Source: Deltaproteobacteria bacterium
Lineage (GTDB): Bacteria; Desulfobacterota; DSM-4660; Desulfatiglandales; Desulfatiglandaceae
DNA: 19,305 bases
Direction of reading: 5' to 3'
NCBI GenBank assembly: GCA_018644785.1
Contig: JABGPV010000072.1
Coordinates: forward strand, 1-19,305
The notes beneath the pieces are model-generated. The model did no database searches. It had not been told where the DNA came from and worked only from the letters and a program-made list of their open reading frames with translations. A program made the translations under genes and the position numbers. How positions within the stretch are numbered: the stretch's first letter is position 1; each line of letters starts with the position of its first letter. Shown here one piece after another: positions 13,685-19,305 of the stretch.

Positions 13685-15754
13685 ATGAAATACACCTTCA
13701 AAGAACTGATTGATTTGCCCAAATTGCAGGAACTGACCGATGAATTGTACACCGCTGCTTCCATTCCTTCAGCCGTTATCACAGTGGACGGGGAGATTCT
13801 AACCGGATCCGGATGGCAAAAGATATGTGCGGATTTTCACAGAAAACACCAACAGATCGAAAAAGAATGCATCGAAAGCGACATAACTATCAGAAAGAAG
13901 TTGGATGATGGCGAACCTTTTGTGATCTACAAATGCCCGCGAGGACTGGTTGACGCATCGGCGCCGGTTATCATAGCTGGGGAACACATGGCAAACGTTT
14001 TTTCAGGGCAGGTCTTTTTGGAGCCACCTGACGAAACCACGGAACAGTTTTTCAGGGAACAGGCGCGAAAATTCGGGTTTGACGAAACAGATTACATTAA
14101 AGCATTCAAGGAAGTTCCGATTTTCACAGAGAAAAAGTTTCGAGCGGGTATCACCTTCCTTGCTAAATTAGCGCAATCAATTGCCGACACGGGTTTTACG
14201 CGGCTAAGGGAGTTGGAGGCTATGGAGGTGCTGCGGGAGGGTGAAAATAAATTTCGCAGTTTTGCGGAACAATCGCTTGTCGGCATCTATCTCATCTCAG
14301 ATGATGTCTTCAAATATGTTAACCCGAAATTTGCCGAAATGTTTGGCTACAGTGTTGATGAATGCCTGGACAACATGCATTTTCCACAACTTGTGCATCC
14401 CGAGGATTTGGCTACGGTTAAAGAACAGGTAGGGAGACGGGTTTCCGGAGAAACCAAAGCCGTTCAATATTCTTTCAGAGGAATCACGAAAAGTGGCGAT
14501 ACAATCCATGTTGAAATTTTCGGCTCTTTCATGGTTTTAAGAGGCGAGATTGTTGCCACTGGAACCATGTTGGAAATCACCGATCGAAAGCAGGCGGAAG
14601 AAAAAAGGAAACAACTCCAAGCCCAACTCCAGCAAGCCCTGAAGATGGAAGCCATGGGCACCTTGGCAGGCGGTATTGCCCATGACTTTAACAATCTGCT
14701 CATGGCCATCGAGGGACGTGCTTCGATAATGCTGATGAATAAGGCGTCTTCCCATCCTGATTTTCGACACCTGAAAGGGATAGAAGAAAATATTGAAAGC
14801 GCCGCCGACTTAACCAGGCAACTCTTAGGCTTTGCCAGAGGTAGAAAATATGAGGTCAAGCCAACTGATTTGAATGAAGTCGTCAAGAAAGAAAACCGCA
14901 TGTTTGGCCGGACCAAGAAAGAGATCACTATCCGTGGCAAATATGGAAAGGATCTCTGGACTGTAGAGGTCGATCGGGGGCAGATCGAACAGGTCCTGCT
15001 GAATCTTTATGTGAATGCCTGGCAGGCAATGCCCGGGGGTGGTGAGCTATATTTGGAAACAGAGAATGTGGCCCTTGACGAAACTGATGTGAAACCGTTT
15101 CCCATTGAACCCGGAAAATATGTGAAAATATCCGTTATCGACACAGGCGTCGGAATGGATAAAGCAACCCGGGAAAAGATATTTGAGCCTTTCTTTACCA
15201 CCAAAGAGATGGGCAGGGGCACCGGCTTGGGGTTGGCCTCCGCCTATGGAATCGTCAAGAATCACGGTGGATTCATCAATGTTTACAGCGAAAAAGGTCA
15301 TGGGACCACCTTCAATATCTATCTGCCTGCTTCTGAAAAGGAGATCATTGAAGAGAAGAAACCCGCCGGGGACACATTAAGGGGATCTGAGACTGTTCTT
15401 TTCGTAGATGACGAAGATATGATAATTGAAATTGCCGAGGAAATATTTGAGCAGTTGGGTTACAAAGTCTTGACAGCAAGGAGCGGAAAAGAAGCTATTG
15501 AGATATATGAGAAAAACAAAGAACAGATTGACATAGTGCTTCTGGACATGATCATGCCGGACATGAGTGGCAGCGATACCTATGACAAGATGAAAAAGAT
15601 CGATCCTGATATAAAGGTGCTCCTTTCCAGTGGGTACAGCATCAATGGTCAAGCAACCGAGATAATGGATCGAGGCTGCAATGGTTTTATTCAGAAGCCC
15701 TTCAAGATGAAAGAATTGTCACAAAAATTGAGGGAAATTTTGGACAAGAAATAG
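13685..15754 (+). CDS. Hybrid histidine kinase: PocR sensor, PAS, HisKA, HATPase, receiver
   Basis: This 689-residue protein has no membrane segment. Residues about 5-175 form a PocR-type ligand-binding domain ([18 protein letters not shown]; conserved-looking Cys 62 and Cys 84; [10 protein letters not shown]), a module that usually senses small hydrocarbon-derived molecules. A PAS domain spans about 190-300. The dimerisation helix carries phospho-acceptor H333 in [11 protein letters not shown]. The ATPase domain shows the N box ([10 protein letters not shown]), G1 DTGVGM and G2 GTGLGLA. A C-terminal receiver (570-689) has D574-D575, phospho-acceptor D621 in [12 protein letters not shown] and the Lys of FIQKPF. 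A hybrid kinase of this type needs a downstream phosphotransfer protein; none with an intact HPt is seen in the window. ATG 13685 has GAGG six bases upstream. Confidence 0.93.
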   Translation: MKYTFKELIDLPKLQELTDELYTAASIPSAVITVDGEILTGSGWQKICADFHRKHQQIEKECIESDITIRKKLDDGEPFVIYKCPRGLVDASAPVIIAGEHMANVFSGQVFLEPPDETTEQFFREQARKFGFDETDYIKAFKEVPIFTEKKFRAGITFLAKLAQSIADTGFTRLRELEAMEVLREGENKFRSFAEQSLVGIYLISDDVFKYVNPKFAEMFGYSVDECLDNMHFPQLVHPEDLATVKEQVGRRVSGETKAVQYSFRGITKSGDTIHVEIFGSFMVLRGEIVATGTMLEITDRKQAEEKRKQLQAQLQQALKMEAMGTLAGGIAHDFNNLLMAIEGRASIMLMNKASSHPDFRHLKGIEENIESAADLTRQLLGFARGRKYEVKPTDLNEVVKKENRMFGRTKKEITIRGKYGKDLWTVEVDRGQIEQVLLNLYVNAWQAMPGGGELYLETENVALDETDVKPFPIEPGKYVKISVIDTGVGMDKATREKIFEPFFTTKEMGRGTGLGLASAYGIVKNHGGFINVYSEKGHGTTFNIYLPASEKEIIEEKKPAGDTLRGSETVLFVDDEDMIIEIAEEIFEQLGYKVLTARSGKEAIEIYEKNKEQIDIVLLDMIMPDMSGSDTYDKMKKIDPDIKVLLSSGYSINGQATEIMDRGCNGFIQKPFKMKELSQKLREILDKK

Positions 15755-15755
15755 G

Positions 15756-15779
15756 ACCGAATATGCGGCTATGTTCGGT
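15756..15779 (+). terminator. Short hairpin directly after the PocR-kinase stop
   Basis: ACCGAA (15756-15761) pairs with TTCGGT (15774-15779). It begins two bases after the stop codon but has no T tract. A comparable TCAACC/GGTTGA stem (18898-18918) follows the second kinase, suggesting a shared 3'-end arrangement. Confidence 0.3.
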
Positions 15780-15814
15780 AATGCCCGACGCAACATTTCC
15801 TATATTTGTATTGA

Positions 15815-15901
15815 ATTTCAAAGCCTTCTAAGAAAGTCAGGATTACATCTCCCAGCCTTGCATAATGCCGGAGGATGTGCCATGCTGGGTTCATGCACGA
15901 A
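15815..15901 (+). repeat. 87-bp dispersed repeat, copy 1
   Basis: The sequence from ATTTCAAAGCCTT to TGCACGAA occurs again at 18941-19027 with six differences by eye. It contains CCCAGC (15851-15856) and GCTGGG (15884-15889), which can form an imperfect hairpin. It follows the first hybrid kinase gene by about 60 nt. Confidence 0.85.
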
Positions 15902-16021
15902 TCTTAGCATCTAAATAAGCCAGAATTAGTCCTCGTTAATTCGGATTACATTAGAACCACTGTGACGATAAAATACGGTCGAACATAACTGAAGCTGGGA
16001 GCATACATGATGGATTCGCAA

Positions 16022-16063
16022 AGGCTCATGCATATTATCAAGAAAATGTATGAGCCTTTTTTA
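16022..16063 (+). terminator. Rho-independent terminator just upstream of the heme-kinase gene
   Basis: AGGCTCATGCAT (16022-16033) pairs with ATGTATGAGCCT (16046-16057) in a 12-bp stem with one G-U pair, followed by a T-rich tract. It lies only about 14 nt before the ribosome site of the next gene, so it either ends transcripts from upstream or acts as an attenuator in that gene's leader. Confidence 0.75.
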
Positions 16064-16089
16064 TTTTGAGGGTATTTGGAGAATTTGTG

Positions 16090-18897
16090 ATGATCAAAAG
16101 AACCACTCTTAAAGGAATAGCTCAAACCACAAGCCTTCCGGAAAATACCAGCGTACGTGCAACGCGACTGACAACCTATTTCTGGCTCCTGATTGTAATC
16201 TGGACCATCATTATAATCTGCTTGCTCGCGTTGGATTTCCTTCAGACTGGATGGGTACAACGAGAAATGGCGAAAACAGAAGCCCGTGCAAACTTCAACA
16301 AGGATCAGGCATTTCGATTCTGGTCGTCCAAACACGGCGGAGTTTATGTTCCCATAAATTCCCGTACTCCGCAAAATCCCTTTCTCAGCCACGTCCCGGA
16401 ACGGGATATCACAACAGAATCCGGCAAAGCGCTAACCCTGATGAATCCTGCTTACATGCTTCGGCAGATGCTGGAGGAATACGAAAACCTATTCGGCGTT
16501 CACGGTCACATAACAAGTCTCAAGCATTACAGGCCCGAGACAGCACCCGACGAATGGGAAAGAACGGCGCTTTTGGCTTTTGAACGTGGTGACAAGGAAG
16601 TGCTCGAATTTACAGAAATAGAAGGTACGCCCTATCTTCGTCTTATGCGGCCCATGATTGCTAAAAAGAGCTGTTTGAAATGCCATGTCAATCAGGGTTA
16701 TAAGGTGGGAGATGTCCGGGGTGGTGTGAGTGTTTCGGTACCCATGAGCCTTTATGTTGCGAGTCAACGAAAAGTGTTCACGACCCATGTCTTTGGATTC
16801 GGCCTGGTGTGGTTACTGGGTATTGCCGGAATTGGTATGGCAACCCGGGGGCTCAGGAATCGCAACAGGGCACGCGACAGGGCAGAGGCGGCGCTTCAAA
16901 AAGCGCACGAGGAATTGGAAGTACGGGTTGAAGAACGCACCGTCGAACTGAACAAGGAAATAGAAGAACGTAAGCAGGCGGAGGAAGCGCTGCTGAACCA
17001 GACGTATTTCCTTCAGAAAGCGCAAGAGATTGGACAAATAGGCACATGGGAATTGGATATCAAGAAAAATGAATTACTGTGGACTGATGAGAATTACAAA
17101 ATATTTGGACTTCCCATCGGAACAAAACTCACTTATGAAATCTTCCTGAATTGTGTCCATCCCGATGACAGAGAATACGTCGATAAAGAGTGGAAAGCAG
17201 CATTTGATAAGAAGCCCTATGATATAGAACATCGCTTGTTAGTTGACGGTGACGTGAAATGGGTAAGGGAAAAGGCCGAACTTCAATTCAATGAAAAGGA
17301 TGAATGTGTTAGCGGGACAGGGTTTTCTCAGGACATCACTGATGCTAAAAAGACAGCGGAGGCGCTGCGGGAGAGTGAGGAACGCTACCGCACCGTTGCA
17401 GACTTTGCCTATGACTGGGAAGATTGGATTGCACCGGACGGGCGATATCTTTATGTTTCGCCATCGTGTGAAAGAATTACCGGCTATGGTTCTGATGAGT
17501 TTATCAATGATCCCGGGCTGTTTGAAAAGATAATCCGTCCTGATGATTATTCAAAAGTTGTCGATCATTTTCGAGGAGAGGAGGGTCTGGAAAAGTTACC
17601 CTCCGTTGATTTTCGCATTATCACCCGCAGCGGGGAAGAACGCTGGATCAACCATGTTTGTCAACCTGTACATAGCACCGACGGGCAATATCTCGGCAGG
17701 CGGGGCAGTAACCGTGACATTAGCAAACAAAAGCTAATGCAGGAAGAACTCCTGAAAACCAAAAAACTTGAGTCCCTTGGTGTGCTTGCCGGCGGAATTG
17801 CCCATGATTTCAACAATCTTATGTCCGCCGTTGTGGGCTATATCTCCCTTGCCAGAATGGAGATGAAACCAGGGAGTAAGGGGTTTAAGAACTTAATCGA
17901 AGCAGAAAAGGCATCCATTCAGACAAAGGGGTTGACTGCCCGATTGATTACCTTTTCCAAAGGCGGAGGGCCGATTAAGGAAACAGTTTCGATCGGTGAT
18001 CTGGTAAAGGATTCTGTGGATTCTTCATTGAAAGGCTCTGATCTAGATGCCAGATTTTCCATCCCTGACGATATTTCGCCGGTAGAAATTGATGAAGAGC
18101 AGATGAAACAGGCGGTCCATAATATTATAGCCAATGCGCAGGAGGCCATGGCCGAACAAGGAATGATCAATGTCTCCTGTGAAAATATTGATATAGGGGT
18201 GCAAGACACTCTGACACTAAAGGATGGCAAATATGTCAAGATTTCCATAGAAGATCAGGGGCCCGGTATACCCAAAGAAGACCTTACAAGGATATTTGAC
18301 CCCTATTTTTCGACCAAAGATATGGGTACTCAAAAAGGTATGGGACTGGGGCTTGCGGTATCTGATTCAATTGTAAAGAAACATGATGGGCTGATCACTG
18401 TGAAATCTGAATTGGAGACCAGGACAATCCTTTCTATCTACCTTCCAGCATCTGAAAAAGAGATTGTTGAGGCAGCCCCCGTAAAGAAACCCGTACCGGA
18501 AATATCCGTAACCCAGGGAGAGAAAATCCTGGTGATGGACGATGAGGAAGTCATCAGAGATGTTTGTAATGCGTTGCTCACTCACCTCGGATATGAGGCG
18601 GAGGTTGCCGTAGAAGGTGTTGAAGCGATTGAAATGTACAGAAAGGCAATGGAATCAGAGAAGCCTTTTGATATGGTCATCCTGGACTTGACCAATAAAG
18701 TCGGCATGGGAGGGGCTGAGACTATGGCGAAATTGTTAGAGATTGACCCTGCTGTCAAGGCGATCGTTGCTACCGGTTACTCCAATGATCCTATCATAAG
18801 TAACTTCCGGGAACACGGCTTCCGTAGCCCCCTTCCCAAGCCTTTCACCTTAGATCAACTGAAGACGGCATTGCATGATGCTATTGCAAGAGAATAA
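16090..18897 (+). CDS. Membrane hybrid histidine kinase with c-type heme sensor (DUF3365/Tll0287-like), two PAS, receiver
   Basis: From ATG 16090 (GGAGAA 7 nt upstream; TTG 16066 is a less likely start) the product has 935 residues. TM1 spans about 29-50 and TM2 about 234-252. The periplasmic domain between them has the DUF3365-like pattern (NPAYMLRQM, TSLKHYRPET, LRLMRPM) and a c-type heme motif CLKCH at 195-199. A coiled coil, two PAS domains (about 310-420 and 427-547), HisKA with H572 ([11 protein letters not shown]), and HATPase (NIIANAQEAM, DQGPGI, GMGLGLA) follow. A receiver ends the protein: D866 in VILDLTNKVGMGG, Lys in LPKPF. Such sensors are thought to read redox state or gas ligands at the periplasmic face. 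The receiver lacks the Pro usual after the phospho-acceptor loop. An 87-bp repeat follows it, as after the first kinase. Confidence 0.93.
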   Translation: MIKRTTLKGIAQTTSLPENTSVRATRLTTYFWLLIVIWTIIIICLLALDFLQTGWVQREMAKTEARANFNKDQAFRFWSSKHGGVYVPINSRTPQNPFLSHVPERDITTESGKALTLMNPAYMLRQMLEEYENLFGVHGHITSLKHYRPETAPDEWERTALLAFERGDKEVLEFTEIEGTPYLRLMRPMIAKKSCLKCHVNQGYKVGDVRGGVSVSVPMSLYVASQRKVFTTHVFGFGLVWLLGIAGIGMATRGLRNRNRARDRAEAALQKAHEELEVRVEERTVELNKEIEERKQAEEALLNQTYFLQKAQEIGQIGTWELDIKKNELLWTDENYKIFGLPIGTKLTYEIFLNCVHPDDREYVDKEWKAAFDKKPYDIEHRLLVDGDVKWVREKAELQFNEKDECVSGTGFSQDITDAKKTAEALRESEERYRTVADFAYDWEDWIAPDGRYLYVSPSCERITGYGSDEFINDPGLFEKIIRPDDYSKVVDHFRGEEGLEKLPSVDFRIITRSGEERWINHVCQPVHSTDGQYLGRRGSNRDISKQKLMQEELLKTKKLESLGVLAGGIAHDFNNLMSAVVGYISLARMEMKPGSKGFKNLIEAEKASIQTKGLTARLITFSKGGGPIKETVSIGDLVKDSVDSSLKGSDLDARFSIPDDISPVEIDEEQMKQAVHNIIANAQEAMAEQGMINVSCENIDIGVQDTLTLKDGKYVKISIEDQGPGIPKEDLTRIFDPYFSTKDMGTQKGMGLGLAVSDSIVKKHDGLITVKSELETRTILSIYLPASEKEIVEAAPVKKPVPEISVTQGEKILVMDDEEVIRDVCNALLTHLGYEAEVAVEGVEAIEMYRKAMESEKPFDMVILDLTNKVGMGGAETMAKLLEIDPAVKAIVATGYSNDPIISNFREHGFRSPLPKPFTLDQLKTALHDAIARE

Positions 18898-18918
18898 TCA
18901 ACCCTATAGTTCGGTTGA
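18898..18918 (+). terminator. Short hairpin directly after the heme-kinase stop
   Basis: TCAACC (18898-18903) pairs with GGTTGA (18913-18918), starting immediately after the TAA. No T tract follows. The position matches the hairpin after the other kinase gene. Confidence 0.3.
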
Positions 18919-18940
18919 AGACTTCCTATATAAACCTGGC

Positions 18941-19027
18941 ATTTCAAAGCCTTCCAAGAAAGTCAGGACTACATTTCCCAGCCTTGCATAATGCGGGGGG
19001 ATGTGCCATGCTGGGTTAATGCACGAA
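18941..19027 (+). repeat. 87-bp dispersed repeat, copy 2
   Basis: Second copy of the sequence at 15815-15901, about 93% identical by eye. It lies 43 nt after the heme-kinase stop and keeps the CCCAGC/GCTGGG stem. AGTTCG (18908-18913) and CGAACT (19024-19029) bracket this copy. Confidence 0.85.
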
Positions 19028-19124
19028 CTGAACCGCTTCGCGGAAAGCCCTTCAACGTTCTCCTATATTTTCAAGATCCTTTCCGTCAATCATAATCTCC
19101 CGATTTAACCGATAATCAATTATA

Positions 19125-19187
19125 ATACCTCCCAAGGGAAACGTATGTTTCTCATTCTTATTAATCTTTTTCTACCAAAGGAGGTAT
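19125..19187 (+). promoter_or_regulatory. Inverted repeat that could mask the recombinase ribosome-binding site
   Basis: ATACCTCC (19125-19132) is the exact complement of GGAGGTAT (19180-19187), which is the Shine-Dalgarno of the recombinase gene. Pairing would close a 47-nt loop and hide the site. Eight base pairs could be chance. Confidence 0.35.
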
Positions 19188-19191
19188 CATC

Positions 19192-19305
19192 ATGAGCACC
19201 GAACTAAGGACCCAGTTTCTGAATTACATGACTATGCAACGATTTTCACCGCACACAAAAAAGAATTACGTAACTGCTGTTAAGGGATTGGCAAAATTCT
19301 ACAAT
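19192..19305 (+). CDS. Tyrosine recombinase, N-terminal part (runs off the window)
   Basis: The 38 visible residues begin MSTELRTQFLNYM and include FSPHTKKNYVTAVKGLAKFY. This is the SAM-like N-terminal DNA-binding domain of phage-integrase-family recombinases. The style fits the accessory recombinase of IS91-like elements more than an integron integrase. The catalytic Arg, His and Tyr are beyond the window edge. A strong AAAGGAGG ribosome site precedes the ATG. The gene suggests that a mobile element starts at the right edge; its left end may lie in the 160 nt upstream, where no gene is seen. Confidence 0.75.
   Translation, partial: MSTELRTQFLNYMTMQRFSPHTKKNYVTAVKGLAKFYN

Noticed and set aside
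15946..16392. 148-codon minus-strand frame over the start of the heme kinase
   Set aside because: Overlaps the strong terminator and a well-supported gene on the other strand; no family resemblance.
15815..19027. The 87-bp repeats as integron attC sites
   Set aside because: No conserved GTTRRRY/RYYYAAC ends, the spacing encloses a 3-kb kinase gene, and the nearby recombinase does not look like an integron integrase.

Overview
The window reads like a chromosomal piece of an anaerobic, signalling-rich deltaproteobacterium (Desulfobacterota, Desulfobacterales-like). This is inferred from the gene styles, not from a marker gene: sigma54 control, [13 protein letters not shown] hybrid histidine kinases, a PocR sensor, a c-heme sensor kinase, an HDOD protein and many intergenic palindromes. 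No rRNA, tRNA or CRISPR array was seen.

Layout. (1) 1-851: 3' part of a polysaccharide flippase-like gene broken by an in-frame TAG. (2) 1108-5111: a textbook sigma54 promoter followed by a co-directional set of three genes: a repeat-containing NlpC/P60-like protein, a fusion of a response-regulator receiver to a phosphofructokinase-like domain, and an HDOD protein. (3) 5110-5269: a 160-bp miniature inverted-repeat element with a target-site duplication, sitting exactly at the junction of two convergent genes. (4) 5268-8835, minus strand: an exported protein made of 22 MORN repeats, overlapping a GH13 sucrose-phosphorylase-like enzyme. (5) 9001-10076, plus strand: an unannotated 42-residue ORF translationally coupled to a secreted protein with a duplicated, unrecognised domain. 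(6) 10083-11838, minus strand: a receiverless sigma54 activator followed by an output-less response regulator. (7) 12091-13003: a second textbook sigma54 promoter and a response regulator with a degenerate HPt-like tail. (8) 13081-13558: a cluster of perfect palindromes around the C-terminal remnant of what looks like a REP-associated transposase. (9) 13685-18897: two hybrid histidine kinases (PocR-PAS and c-heme-PAS-PAS), each followed by the same 87-bp repeat. (10) 19192-end: start of a tyrosine recombinase.

How it may work together. Five receiver-containing proteins, two sensor kinases, one sigma54 activator and two sigma54 promoters lie within about 18 kb. A plausible reading is a local phosphorelay in which the kinases feed the stand-alone receivers, and the activator at 10819-11838 fires the promoters at 1108 and 12091. 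The receiver-PFK fusion and the sugar phosphorylase suggest a link to carbohydrate metabolism. That wiring is inference; only the domains, promoters and gene order are seen.
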